Both the position numbers and the translations under genes were made by a program. The notes below the pieces were generated by a model. That model saw nothing but the letters and a program-made list of their open reading frames with translations. It did not search any database and had not been told where the DNA came from. A DNA stretch of 43,018 nt from Halomarina rubra. Its GTDB lineage: Archaea > Halobacteriota > Halobacteria > Halobacteriales > Haloarculaceae. The first letter of the stretch is position 1; every line of letters begins with the position of its first letter. Where the stretch lies: positions 84,491 to 127,508 of the forward strand of contig NZ_JALXFV010000001.1 in assembly GCF_023699475.1 (NCBI RefSeq), written 5' to 3'. Shown piece after piece: positions 7,611 through 16,451 of the stretch.

Positions 7611-8798
7611 ATGGGAGAAGATAACACTAGTCGGCGTCGGTTCCTCAAGGGAGCGGCGGCGGGTACTGCTGGTACACTGCTCGTTGGGACCGCGACCGCT
7701 CGCGGTGGGCGTGCGCCGAAACGAATCGTCGGGACGAGTTCGAAGGCGGCCACCGACGACGCGAAAGGCAAGGCCGAGGCCGTCGGCCGGACGCTCGACT
7801 TCGGCGACATCGGCCAGGCCGTCGCCGGTCGGTTCTCCGACAAGGCCATCGAACAGCTACAGAAGCGCCGTGACGTCCGCTACGTCGAAGAGGACGGTAC
7901 GATGCACGCCCTGCAGGGCAAGCCCGGTGACGGGTCGACTACGGCCGCACAGACCCTCCCGTGGGGTATCGACCGTGTGGACGCCGAAGTGGCCCACGCC
8001 AACGGGTCGACGGGCGCGGGTGCGGACCTCGCTATCCTCGACACGGGTATCGACTCCGACCACCCCGACCTCGTCGACAACCTCGGGACCGGTCGCGCGT
8101 TCACGAAGGCGAAGGGCAAGTACGCCGAGGACTGGGACGACGACAACGACCACGGGACGCACTGTGCCGGGACCGCAGACGCCGTCGACAACGGCGAGGG
8201 CGTCGTCGGCGTCGCCACCGAAGCGACGCTCCACGCCGTCAAGGTGCTCGGCAAACGCGGGTCGGGGTCGTACTCCGACATCGCCGCCGGTGTCGAGTAC
8301 GTCGCCGACCAGGGCTGGGACGTCGCCAGCATGAGTCTCGGTGGCTCCTCGGGTACGCAGACGCTCAAGGACGCCTGTACCTACGCGAACAACAACGGCG
8401 TCCTCATCGTCGCCGCTGCGGGTAACTCCGGTCCGTGTTCGGACTGCGTCGGGTTCCCTGCGGCGTACTCCGAGACGCTCGCCGTCGGGTCGACGACCTC
8501 CGGGGACAACCTGTCGAGTTTCTCCTCGACGGGCCCCGAAGTCGACATCGCCGCGCCGGGGTCGAACATCTACTCGACCATCCCCGGCGGTGCCTACGAC
8601 ACGTTCTCGGGCACGTCGATGGCGACGCCCCACGTCGCCGGCGCGGCCGCGCAGTTGATGGCCGACGGTGCCTCGAACGACCAGGCTCGCAGCACGCTCC
8701 TCAACACGGCCGAGGACCTCGGTCTCGGCGACAACGAGAGCGGCGCTGGCCTGCTCGACGTGGCCGCCGCGCTGGGCTACGACTCCTCGAACAACTGA
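7611..8798 (+). CDS. Tat-exported subtilisin-like serine protease (halolysin-type)
   Basis: The 395-residue protease has a twin-arginine signal (SRRRFLKGAAAGTAGTLLVG, residues 7-26), an inhibitor_I9-like propeptide (about 35-105) and a peptidase S8 domain (about 115-390). The catalytic residues are D144 (AILDTGID), H181 (HGTHCAG) and S336 (GTSMATPHVAG), with N272 (AAAGNSG) for the oxyanion hole, so it should be active after autocleavage. Tat export in folded form is usual for haloarchaeal proteases. It lacks the C-terminal extension found in classic halolysins such as 172P1 and R4. Four cysteines (185, 256, 276, 279) include a close CSDC pair that may form disulfides. A T-rich tract at 8826-8834 may end its transcript. 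Confidence 0.94.
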   Translation: MGEDNTSRRRFLKGAAAGTAGTLLVGTATARGGRAPKRIVGTSSKAATDDAKGKAEAVGRTLDFGDIGQAVAGRFSDKAIEQLQKRRDVRYVEEDGTMHALQGKPGDGSTTAAQTLPWGIDRVDAEVAHANGSTGAGADLAILDTGIDSDHPDLVDNLGTGRAFTKAKGKYAEDWDDDNDHGTHCAGTADAVDNGEGVVGVATEATLHAVKVLGKRGSGSYSDIAAGVEYVADQGWDVASMSLGGSSGTQTLKDACTYANNNGVLIVAAAGNSGPCSDCVGFPAAYSETLAVGSTTSGDNLSSFSSTGPEVDIAAPGSNIYSTIPGGAYDTFSGTSMATPHVAGAAAQLMADGASNDQARSTLLNTAEDLGLGDNESGAGLLDVAAALGYDSSNN

Positions 8799-8838
8799 GT
8801 TCGACGCGAGAACGGTCTGCCTTCGGTTTTCTTTCGAC

Positions 8839-9921
8839 TCAGCGACCGACCAGCGCCCGCAGTCCCTCGCGGGTGAACAGCGACGACGGCTCGTCCATGT
8901 GGACCGCTATCTCGCCCGAGAGCGCCCGCAGTCCCGCTCGCTGGACGGGTTTCGGGAGCGAGTACGCCGCCCGGACCGCGTGGCCCAGCCGAATCTCGGT
9001 TCGGAGTTCCGAGCGCCACGTCCGTTCGTAGTCGCCGAGCGTCTCCGGCCGTTCGGGGTCGACCTCGCGGGCGGCGTGGTCCGCGGCGCGCATCCCGTAG
9101 AGGATGCCGCCGCCGGTGAACGGTTTGGTCTGGCCGGCGGCGTCGCCGACGAGCAGGCTCCGGCGACCCGTCACGCGCTTCGGTGGCCCGATGGGGATGA
9201 GCCCCGAACAGCGCCGGTCCATCGTCACGCCGTACTCCTCACAGAGTCGGTCGAACCGCCCGGAGACGTCGTCGCCGGGCCTGGCGGCGAGACCGTACTC
9301 GACGCCGTCGTCGCCACGGGGGATGCGCCACGCGAAGAAGCGGGGGACGGTGAGGTGGACGTCGACGTAGTCCTGGTCGTCGGGCGTGTGGTCGAACCCG
9401 AGCACGCCGTGGAGGAACTCGCGCGGTTCGGGGAGACCACACGCTTCGCGAACGCGTGAGCGCGGCCCGTCCGCGCCCACGACCATCCGCGCCTCGTGGG
9501 TGTCGACGCCCTCGGGGCCGTTCGCGGTGACGACGACCCGGTCGCGGCGCTCTTCGACGCCGGTGACGGTGTGTTCGTCGCTGACGTCCGCGCCCGCCTC
9601 GCTCGCCGCACGAGCCAGCGCCTTGTCCAGGCCCACGCGGTCGATGGCGTTGGAGATGACCTCGCGTTTGTAGAACGGTTCGCCGGCGGTGTCGGGGCCG
9701 CCGACGTGGAACCGCGCGCCGTAGATCTCGTTCTGGAACAGGTCGTCGCGGTCCGCCTCGGGGACGTAGTCCCAGACGTCGAGGCTGACGTGACCCGAAC
9801 ACGCCAGCGGGAGGCCGATCTCGCCCTGTTCGAGGACGAGCACGTCGCGGTCACGCTCGGCCGCACGCCGGGCGAAGCGCGCCCCGGCCGGCCCCGCACC
9901 GACGACGACGAAGTCGTACAT
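8839..9921 (-). CDS. Geranylgeranyl reductase family flavoprotein
   Basis: The 360-residue protein is an FAD-dependent oxidoreductase of the geranylgeranyl reductase family. The N-terminal dinucleotide motif is VVVGAGPAGARFA, an ACSGHVS motif typical of the family follows near residue 43, and the second FAD site is LLVGDAAGQTKPFTGGGI. Archaeal members saturate the isoprenoid chains of membrane lipids (digeranylgeranylglycerophospholipid reductase) or of menaquinone and polyprenols; which substrate applies cannot be read from the sequence. Haloarchaea usually encode several paralogues. It follows the BNR-repeat gene after 53 bases. Convergent with the subtilase gene. Confidence 0.88.
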   Translation of the reverse strand: MYDFVVVGAGPAGARFARRAAERDRDVLVLEQGEIGLPLACSGHVSLDVWDYVPEADRDDLFQNEIYGARFHVGGPDTAGEPFYKREVISNAIDRVGLDKALARAASEAGADVSDEHTVTGVEERRDRVVVTANGPEGVDTHEARMVVGADGPRSRVREACGLPEPREFLHGVLGFDHTPDDQDYVDVHLTVPRFFAWRIPRGDDGVEYGLAARPGDDVSGRFDRLCEEYGVTMDRRCSGLIPIGPPKRVTGRRSLLVGDAAGQTKPFTGGGILYGMRAADHAAREVDPERPETLGDYERTWRSELRTEIRLGHAVRAAYSLPKPVQRAGLRALSGEIAVHMDEPSSLFTREGLRALVGR

Positions 9922-9974
9922 TGACGGTGTTCCGACACGGTCGCGGAAATATCTTCCCGGTTCGGTCGGTCGGC

Positions 9975-10958
9975 TCAGACCGCGGCCAGACCGCGGCCGC
10001 CCTGTGACTCGAACGCCTCTCCCCACGGCACGTCGAGCGCCGCCCACGACACGCCACCGTCGGTGCTCCGGTAGACGCCGTGGTTCGTCAGCGCGAAGAA
10101 CTCGCCGGGGTCGCCCGGTTCGAGCACGGCCCGGAGCAACCCGTTCGGGTCGGGGAGTCCGTCCATCGCCTGCGTCCACGCGCCGTCGGCCTCCCGGCGG
10201 TAGACGTACGACTCGCCGGGCGGGGAGTGGGCGGCCCGTGGCCCGCTCGCGGCCGAGAGCACGAGCACCTCGGGGTCGCCCGCGTCGACGGCGACGGAGT
10301 GGGTGTACCGGTGGTGCAGGCCGGCCTGTGGGTACTGCCACGTCGCACCGCGGTCGTGGCTCTCGGCGTAGCCGTCGCCCGCCGCGGAGTAGACCCGGTC
10401 GGGAGCGAGCGGGTGGGTCGCCAGCGAGTGGTTGTCGAACCGTGAGGTCTCGACCTTGTCCTCCCAGGTCTCCCCACGGTCGAACGTCTGGACGAGCGCA
10501 CCCGCCTCGATGCCGGCGTAGAGGTGCGCCGGGTTCCCCGGGTCGACCTCCAGCCACCGCACGTGGTGGGTGTCGGGTCGCGGCGGGAAGTACCAGTCCT
10601 CGGCGCTCGGGAGGTCCGTCAGCCCCGGCTTCTCTGCCCACGTCGCCCCCGCGTCCGTCGAGTGGTACACCCGCGACGGTTCGGTCCCGGCCCACCACTC
10701 CTCGGGGTCGGTGGGGTTCACGGCGAGGCTCATCACCCGCGACTCCATCTCGGGAGCGACCCGCCCGAACGACTCCGCGCCGTCCGTGGAGCGATACAGA
10801 CCGTCGTCGAACGTCCCGACGAGGACGGTGTCCGGCGCGTCGGGGTGCGCCTCGACGCACTCGAGGTCGTAGTCGGTCAGTCGGCGCTCGACGGTCGGGT
10901 CGCCTCGTTCGTCACGGACGACGAGGAGCGCGGTGCGGAGTGCGGCGTACAGTGTCAT
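9975..10958 (-). CDS. BNR/Asp-box repeat beta-propeller protein
   Basis: The 327-residue protein contains at least five Asp-box motifs (STDGAESF, STDAGATW, TFDRGETW, SHDRGATW, STDGGVSW) at regular spacing, as in sialidase/BNR or photosystem-assembly-factor-like beta-propellers. No signal peptide is visible, so it is probably cytoplasmic. No sialidase arginine triad is recognisable and a glycosidase activity should not be assumed. A TTTTTC box at 10982-10989 and a perfect palindrome directly before the start codon suggest its own regulated promoter, although it also lies 43 bases after the HNH gene. Confidence 0.8.
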   Translation of the reverse strand: MTLYAALRTALLVVRDERGDPTVERRLTDYDLECVEAHPDAPDTVLVGTFDDGLYRSTDGAESFGRVAPEMESRVMSLAVNPTDPEEWWAGTEPSRVYHSTDAGATWAEKPGLTDLPSAEDWYFPPRPDTHHVRWLEVDPGNPAHLYAGIEAGALVQTFDRGETWEDKVETSRFDNHSLATHPLAPDRVYSAAGDGYAESHDRGATWQYPQAGLHHRYTHSVAVDAGDPEVLVLSAASGPRAAHSPPGESYVYRREADGAWTQAMDGLPDPNGLLRAVLEPGDPGEFFALTNHGVYRSTDGGVSWAALDVPWGEAFESQGGRGLAAV

Positions 10959-10959
10959 G

Positions 10960-10971
10960 CCTGCTAGCAGG
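10960..10971. promoter_or_regulatory. Perfect 12-base palindrome at the start of the BNR gene
   Basis: CCTGCTAGCAGG begins one base upstream of the start codon and lies between a TATA-like box (10982-10989) and the ATG, where the transcription start is expected. It may be an operator. Confidence 0.35.
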
Positions 10972-11001
10972 AGACGTGGGGTGAAAAACTGTGTCGCGCT
11001 G

Positions 11002-11688
11002 TCACCACCACGAGAGCGACTCGTTGTGACGCTCGACGCAGTCGGGGCCCAGCGCGCCCGTCGGGAGGTCGAGTCGGTCGCCGTCGCGGTCGAGGAGCGT
11101 CCGGCGGAGGTGTTCAGAACTGGTCTCGAACTCGGGGCTGACGTGCAGTCGGTCGTCGGTGTCGAGCGTGAACTGCCCGGCGTCGAAGGCGGCGTGGTGG
11201 GTCTTGCTCAACGCGAGGACGTTCCCCGGGTCGGTCCGTCGGTCCACGTCCGCGCTCCACGGGACGACGTGCGCGACGTCCAGCAGTCGCGGGTGGTCGA
11301 CGCCCGAGACGGGACAGGTGGCGTCGTAGCGTCTCAGTATCGCGCCACGGAACGCCGCGGGCATCGACCGCGCGCCGACGGTGGTCTCGTACTCGCTCGC
11401 GGTGTAACGCGGTTCGTCTTCGTGCGCAGTGGTGACCTCGTCGGCCGAATCGAGGTGCAGGTCGTGCAGTCGGTAGGTTCCGGGGTCGAGGAACGTCACC
11501 TCGTTGCGGTCGCGCAACTGCTGGAGGACCTGGCTCACCTTCTGTCCGGGATGGTCGTTGTGGGGGAACTCGTCTCTGAACACCGAGAGAGACTGGTCGA
11601 GGAACTCCTGTCGCCCGACGACGTCGTAGCCCGTCTCCGCCCGGAACCGTGCGAGTTCGCGGCGAACGACCGCACGCCAGCGTGACAT
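11002..11688 (-). CDS. HNH endonuclease-like protein
   Basis: The 228-residue protein has an N-terminal helical region that looks like a winged helix (about 20-80) and a C-terminal HNH_2-type nuclease domain (about 105-190). Key residues visible are H140 (DVAHVVPWS), N156 (PGNVLAL) and H164/H165 (SKTHHAAFD), plus C125-P-V-S-G, all in the expected order. Such proteins are relatives of type II restriction enzymes but haloarchaea carry many stand-alone copies. No methyltransferase gene is next to it, so a classical restriction system is not supported. It lies 52 bases after uvrA on the same strand, and a CTTTTGATC box lies 25-33 bases before its start. Confidence 0.85.
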   Translation of the reverse strand: MSRWRAVVRRELARFRAETGYDVVGRQEFLDQSLSVFRDEFPHNDHPGQKVSQVLQQLRDRNEVTFLDPGTYRLHDLHLDSADEVTTAHEDEPRYTASEYETTVGARSMPAAFRGAILRRYDATCPVSGVDHPRLLDVAHVVPWSADVDRRTDPGNVLALSKTHHAAFDAGQFTLDTDDRLHVSPEFETSSEHLRRTLLDRDGDRLDLPTGALGPDCVERHNESLSWW

Positions 11689-11740
11689 GGTCCCGAACGC
11701 GCGGTCGTCGGATCAAAAGCTGTCGGTTCGCCGGCCGGTC

Positions 11741-14725
11741 TCAGTCGTCGTCGGCGGCAGGCGGTTCGGCACGCCGCTCGCGTTCGCGCTCCGAGCGCGG
11801 CCCCTCCAACTCCACCCTCGGCAGGTGGTCGCGGAGGTACTGCCCGGTGTAGGAGTCGTCGGTTCGGGCCACCTCCTCGGGGGTGCCCTGCGCGACGATG
11901 GCTCCGCCGTTCTCGCCGCCTTCGGGCCCGAGGTCGATGATGTGGTCGGCGTTCTTCACGAGGTCGAGTTCGTGCTCGACCACCACGACGGTGTTCCCGC
12001 GGTCGGTCAACCGCTGGAGCACCTCGATGAGTTTGCGTTCGTCGTGGCTGTGCAGGCCCGTCGTCGGTTCGTCGAGCAGGTACAGCGTCTCGCCGGTGTC
12101 TCTCTTCCCGAGTTCCTCGGCGAGTTTGATGCGCTGGGCCTCCCCGCCCGAGAGGGTGGTCGAGGGCTGACCGAGGCGCATGTAGTCGAGGCCGACGTCC
12201 TTCAGCAGTTGGAGTCGGCGCTCTATCTGGGAGTTCGCCTCGAAGAAGTCGTAGGCCTCCTCGACGCTCATGTCGAGCACCTCGGAGATGGTCGCGCCCT
12301 TGTAGGTGACGTCGAGCGTCTCGTCGTTGTAGCGCTTGCCGTCGCACTCCTCACACGGGACGTAGACGTCCGAGAGGAAGTTCATCTCGATTTTGACGGT
12401 CCCCTGCCCGCCACACGCCTCACAGCGCCCGCCCTTGACGTTGAACGAGAACCGTCCGCGCTCGTAGCCACGCTGCTTGGCGAGCTTCGTCGAGGCGAAC
12501 AGTTCGCGGATGTGGTCGAACACGCCGGTGTACGTCGCGGGGTTCGACCGCGGCGTCCGGCCGATGGGCGACTGGTCGATGAGTCGCACGGTCTCGACCT
12601 CGTCGAGCCCTTCGATGTCGTCGTGTTCGCCGGGTCGGACGTCGGTGCCGTTCATCCGCTTGACCAGTCCTTTGTACAGTATCTGGTGGAGGAACGTCGA
12701 CTTCCCGGACCCCGAGACGCCCGTGACGGCGGTGAAGTTCCCGAGGGGGACGTCGATGTCGAGGTCACGGAGGTTGTGCTGGCGAGCGCCCTTCACCGTC
12801 AGGTGACCAGACGGCTCGCGGCGTTCCTCGGGGACGGGAATCTGCTTTCGGCCCGCGAGGTAGTCGCCCGTGATGGAGTCGTCGGTGTCCATCACCTCCT
12901 GGACGGGGCCGTTGGCGACGACTTCGCCGCCGCGCTTGCCGGGACCGGGACCCATGTCGATGACGTTGTCCGCCCGCCACATCGTCTCCTCGTCGTGTTC
13001 GACGACGATGAGCGTGTTCCCGAGGTCACGGAGGCCTTCGAGCGTGTTCAGCAGGCGGTCGTTGTCGCGCTGGTGGAGGCCGATGGAGGGCTCGTCGAGC
13101 ACGTACAGCACGCCCACCAGCCCCGAGCCGACCTGCGTCGCGAGGCGGATACGTTGGCTCTCGCCACCCGACAGCGTCGACGCCTCGCGGTCGAGCGTCA
13201 GGTACTCCAGACCGACCTCGGTCATGAACCCGAGGCGGGCGCGGATCTCCTTCAGTATCTCCTCGGCGATGGTGCGGTCGCGGTCGCTCATCGTCCCCTC
13301 CATCCCCTCGAAGTGGACCAGCGCGTCGCCGATGGACTGCCGGTTGACCTCGGTGATGGCCGTCCCGTCGACGAGCACGGCGCGGGACTCGGCCTTGAGT
13401 CGGGTGCCGTCACAGGCGGGACACCGCGTCGTCGCCATGTACTCCTCGATGTGCTCGCGGGTGCCCTTCGAGTCCGTCTCGACGTAGCGGCGGTCGAGGT
13501 TCGGGACGACGCCCTCGAACCGTTTCTCCTTCCGTCGCGTTCCGTTCTTCGTCCGACGCTTGAACACCACCTTCTCGTCCGTGCCGTAGAGGAACGCCTG
13601 CTGGACGGACTCGTCGAGCTGTTCGAACGGGGTCGACAGCGAGACGTCGAAGTGCGCCGCCACGGAGTCGAGTCGCGTCTGGTAGTACGACCGCGAGTAG
13701 CTCCACGGCTCGAACACGTCCTTCAGGGGCTTGGAGGGGTCCTGGACGACGAGCGCCTCGTCGACCTCCTTGGTCTCGCCGATGCCCTCACAGGCCGGAC
13801 ACGCCCCGTGGGGGGAGTTGAACGAGAACGACCGCGTCTCTATCTCGGGGAGGTCGATGCCGCAGTGGGTACACGCGAGGTCCTCGGAGAACGTGACGAC
13901 GAGGCGCTCGGTCGCCTCGGTCTCGTCCTCCTCGTCCTCGCCAGTGCCCGCGAGGTCACCGGTCGAGCGGGTCTTCTCCCCGCCGATGTCGACGTCCTCG
14001 GGCGGGTTCGGGACGATGAGTTTGAGCGACCCCTCGGCCTCTTCGAGGGCGGTCTCGACGCTGTCGGTGATGCGCGAGCGAGCCTCGGGGCTGATCTTCA
14101 CGCGGTCGACGACCACGTCGACGGTGTGGAAGTAGTTCTCGTCCAGTTCGGGGCGCTCGGTCGTCAGGTCGTACTCCTCGCCGTCGACCTCGACGCGGGC
14201 GTACCCCTCGCTCACGAGGTCGTCGAACAGGTCGGCGAACGCGCCCTTCTGGTCGCGGACGACGGGTGCGGCGACCTTCGCCTTCGTCCCCTCGGGCAGT
14301 TCGAGGATGCGGCGAACCATGTTCTGGGCGCTCTGTTCGCCGACCTCGCGGCCACACTCCGGGCAGTGGGGCGTCCCGACCCGAGCGTACAGCAGGCGGA
14401 GGTAGTCGTGGAGTTCGGTGACGGTCCCGACCGTCGAGCGGGGGTTGTTCGCGGCGTTCTTCTGGTCGATAGAGATGGCGGGAGAGAGACCGTCGACCGA
14501 CTCGACCTGTGGCTTGTCCATCTGGCCGAGGAAGTTCCGGGCGTACGCGGAGAGCGACTCGATGTAGCGGCGTTGGCCTTCGGCGTAGATGGTCTCGAAC
14601 GCGAGCGAGGACTTCCCCGACCCCGAGAGTCCGGTGACGACGGTGAACTCCTCGCGAGGAATGGTCACGTCGATGTCCTTGAGGTTGTGTTCTTCGGCCC
14701 CTCGGACCTCGATGTTCTCCTTCAT
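11741..14725 (-). CDS. uvrA: Excinuclease ABC subunit A
   Basis: The 994-residue protein is UvrA, the damage-recognition ATPase of nucleotide excision repair that loads UvrB. It has two ABC ATPase modules: Walker [10 protein letters not shown] (32-40) and GVSGSGKST in the second half, each with an LSGGE signature and a Walker B LDEP. The zinc sites are CTHC ... CPAC (C285, C288, C309, C312) and CEAC ... CEEC. Length and order match bacterial UvrA; haloarchaea acquired UvrABC from bacteria. An acidic insertion at about residues 241-273 precedes the first zinc site. uvrB and uvrC are not in this window. The start ATG 14725 fits the family ([19 protein letters not shown]); the frame is open upstream but the added sequence is not conserved-looking. 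Confidence 0.97.
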   Translation of the reverse strand: MKENIEVRGAEEHNLKDIDVTIPREEFTVVTGLSGSGKSSLAFETIYAEGQRRYIESLSAYARNFLGQMDKPQVESVDGLSPAISIDQKNAANNPRSTVGTVTELHDYLRLLYARVGTPHCPECGREVGEQSAQNMVRRILELPEGTKAKVAAPVVRDQKGAFADLFDDLVSEGYARVEVDGEEYDLTTERPELDENYFHTVDVVVDRVKISPEARSRITDSVETALEEAEGSLKLIVPNPPEDVDIGGEKTRSTGDLAGTGEDEEDETEATERLVVTFSEDLACTHCGIDLPEIETRSFSFNSPHGACPACEGIGETKEVDEALVVQDPSKPLKDVFEPWSYSRSYYQTRLDSVAAHFDVSLSTPFEQLDESVQQAFLYGTDEKVVFKRRTKNGTRRKEKRFEGVVPNLDRRYVETDSKGTREHIEEYMATTRCPACDGTRLKAESRAVLVDGTAITEVNRQSIGDALVHFEGMEGTMSDRDRTIAEEILKEIRARLGFMTEVGLEYLTLDREASTLSGGESQRIRLATQVGSGLVGVLYVLDEPSIGLHQRDNDRLLNTLEGLRDLGNTLIVVEHDEETMWRADNVIDMGPGPGKRGGEVVANGPVQEVMDTDDSITGDYLAGRKQIPVPEERREPSGHLTVKGARQHNLRDLDIDVPLGNFTAVTGVSGSGKSTFLHQILYKGLVKRMNGTDVRPGEHDDIEGLDEVETVRLIDQSPIGRTPRSNPATYTGVFDHIRELFASTKLAKQRGYERGRFSFNVKGGRCEACGGQGTVKIEMNFLSDVYVPCEECDGKRYNDETLDVTYKGATISEVLDMSVEEAYDFFEANSQIERRLQLLKDVGLDYMRLGQPSTTLSGGEAQRIKLAEELGKRDTGETLYLLDEPTTGLHSHDERKLIEVLQRLTDRGNTVVVVEHELDLVKNADHIIDLGPEGGENGGAIVAQGTPEEVARTDDSYTGQYLRDHLPRVELEGPRSERERERRAEPPAADDD

Positions 14726-14928
14726 TACGTGCGCCAGGTGCGGGCCGCCTGAAACCCTGTCGGTCACGGCATCGTTCTTCCGGAGCGACAGTCTCCGGTG
14801 GCGAGCTGTCGGGCGGTTTGGGGGCTTGCGCAGGCGTGGTCCGTCCGTCGCCGACCGCCGCGTCACGCCCCGAACACACGACTGTCACAGCCGGTGATTT
14901 GATGGGTCGGTCGCGAGTAGCGCCGCCC

Positions 14929-15501
14929 ATGAGCACGCAGGACGTCATCGGCGGCATCGACCTCACCGACGACCGCTACGTCGTCAGACAGAGCCTGATT
15001 CGGAACAAGTACGCCGTCGAGGACGGGGCGGGCACCACGGTCCTGAAGGGCAAACAGAAGCTGTTCAAGATGAAGGAGGACTTCCCGTTCACGACCCCGG
15101 ACGGGGAGACGAAGTTCCGCCTCAAGGCGAAGAACGTCCTCGACATCGCCGGCAGTTACGCGCTCGTCGACGAGCAGACCGGCGAGACGTTCGGCGTCAT
15201 CGAGAAGGAGTTCACCGTCTTCAAACACAACTACAACATCCGCTCGCCAGAGGGCGACCTCTGGGCGCGCATCGAGTCCGAGAGTTCGCTGGTCATGGCG
15301 CTGAAGTCCCTCTCTGACATCGCCGGCCTGCTCCCACACAGCTACTCCATCACCGGTCCCGACGGCCAGTCCATCGGGACCATCGAGGAGCGCTTCTCCA
15401 TCCGCGACATCTACGACGTCACCATCGGCGACACCGGCGCGGCCCCCCGCGAGGCCATCGTCGCCGCCGCCTGCGCCATCGACGCGCTCGAAGGCAACTG
15501 A
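14929..15501 (+). CDS. LURP-one-related/scramblase-like protein
   Basis: The 190-residue protein has the beta-barrel pattern of the LURP-one-related family (Tubby C-terminal superfamily; YxjI in bacteria): RYVVRQSLIRNKYAVED, then FRLKAKNVLDIAGSYALVDE and FTVFKHNYNIRSPEGD. Members may bind phospholipid, but the function in archaea is unknown. ATG 14929 is chosen over upstream codons because the family similarity begins there and a GATTTGA box lies 26-36 bases upstream. It is divergent from uvrA and first in a rightward run of membrane-linked genes. Confidence 0.85.
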   Translation: MSTQDVIGGIDLTDDRYVVRQSLIRNKYAVEDGAGTTVLKGKQKLFKMKEDFPFTTPDGETKFRLKAKNVLDIAGSYALVDEQTGETFGVIEKEFTVFKHNYNIRSPEGDLWARIESESSLVMALKSLSDIAGLLPHSYSITGPDGQSIGTIEERFSIRDIYDVTIGDTGAAPREAIVAAACAIDALEGN

Positions 15502-15554
15502 GCGACGACCCCGTCCGAGCGCGGAGTTATGGTCTCGCCCGCGACAGTCCTCGT

Positions 15555-15779
15555 ATGGTGAGCGACGCGACCGACGGTACCGACGAGAACACGCCCGAGA
15601 ACGACGACGCCGACGGCGCGGTGAACCCCACGGGGATGGGGGTAGGTATCGCCCTCGGCGTCGGTCTCGGCGCGGCGCTGGGTGTCGCGACGGACGACGT
15701 CGGCCTCTGGCTGCCGGTCGGCATCGCACTCGGTGTCGCGTTCGGTGCGGCGTTCAGCGCCGGGGTCGCCGAGTCGTAA
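15555..15779 (+). CDS. Small glycine-rich membrane protein
   Basis: The 74-residue protein has an acidic N-terminus of about 27 residues and then two hydrophobic segments made of Gly/Ala/Val repeats (GIALGVGLGAALGVA and GIALGVAFGAAFSAG), a glycine-zipper pattern. It is probably a membrane protein with two close-packed helices. It lies 53 bases after the LURP-like gene and 36 bases before the YdjM-like gene. No function is known. Confidence 0.75.
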   Translation: MVSDATDGTDENTPENDDADGAVNPTGMGVGIALGVGLGAALGVATDDVGLWLPVGIALGVAFGAAFSAGVAES

Positions 15780-15815
15780 CCGACAGTTATCCCGGCGGCG
15801 TCCGTCCTCCCACCC

Positions 15816-16379
15816 ATGATGGCCACCACCCACGCGCTGGCGGGACTGGTCGTCGCTAGCGCGGCGGTCGTGGTCGCACCGGGCCAGGCCACGACGGCGC
15901 TCCTCGCGGGGGCGGCGGGGGGACTGTTCCCCGACCTCGACGCCGTCGTCGGCACCCACCGCAGGACGCTCCACTTCCCGGCGTACGGCTGGGTCGTCGC
16001 CGTCCCGGCGGTCGGTCTCGCCGCGCTCGTCACGACGGAGTGGTCGGTCGCGCTCGCGGCGTTCACCGTCGCGGCGGCGCTCCACGCCCTCTCGGACTGG
16101 TTCGAGGCCGGCCGGGAGTGGCGCAGTTGGGAACGCACCAGCGACGAGGCGGTGTTCTGCCACCTGACGGGCGAGTGGCTCACCGCCAGACGGTGGATTC
16201 GCTACGACGGGTCGCCCGAGGACCTGTTCTGTTCGGCCGCGCTCGCGGGAGCGGCCCTGCTCGTCGTGACTGGACCGGTTCGCTGGCTTGTCGTCGCGTT
16301 GCTCACCGTCGGGACGGGGTACACGCTCGTCCGCCGGCGGGTTCCCGACGCCGTCGACCGCCTCCGGGCACGCACGTAG
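15816..16379 (+). CDS. YdjM/DUF457-type membrane-bound metal-dependent hydrolase
   Basis: The 187-residue protein begins MMATTHALAGLVV and has GGLFPDLDAVVGTHRRTLHF, the conserved His/Asp pattern of the YdjM/DUF457 (LexA-regulated hydrolase-like) family, and ALHALSDWFEAG later. Four or five hydrophobic segments are present. The His and Asp residues probably bind a metal; substrates are not established, and the hydrolase label rests on the family name. The start could be either of two adjacent Met codons. It belongs to the rightward membrane-gene run. Confidence 0.85.
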   Translation: MMATTHALAGLVVASAAVVVAPGQATTALLAGAAGGLFPDLDAVVGTHRRTLHFPAYGWVVAVPAVGLAALVTTEWSVALAAFTVAAALHALSDWFEAGREWRSWERTSDEAVFCHLTGEWLTARRWIRYDGSPEDLFCSAALAGAALLVVTGPVRWLVVALLTVGTGYTLVRRRVPDAVDRLRART

Positions 16380-16451
16380 CCCCCGCTCGCGTCGGGGCTA
16401 CGCACGTTGCCACCGCCACTTAGCCAGTAGGTTCCCCAGCACCTGACAGTC

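Noticed and set aside
11002-11688. Restriction-modification or defence island
   Set aside because: Only a lone HNH protein is present, with no methyltransferase, recombinase or other defence gene; the SF1 helicase lies 18 kb away among core genes.
11687-14752. 1021-codon open frame on the plus strand
   Set aside because: It lies antisense to uvrA; long antisense frames are expected at this GC content, and the translation has no recognisable motif and is rich in Arg, Val and Asp from reversed codons.
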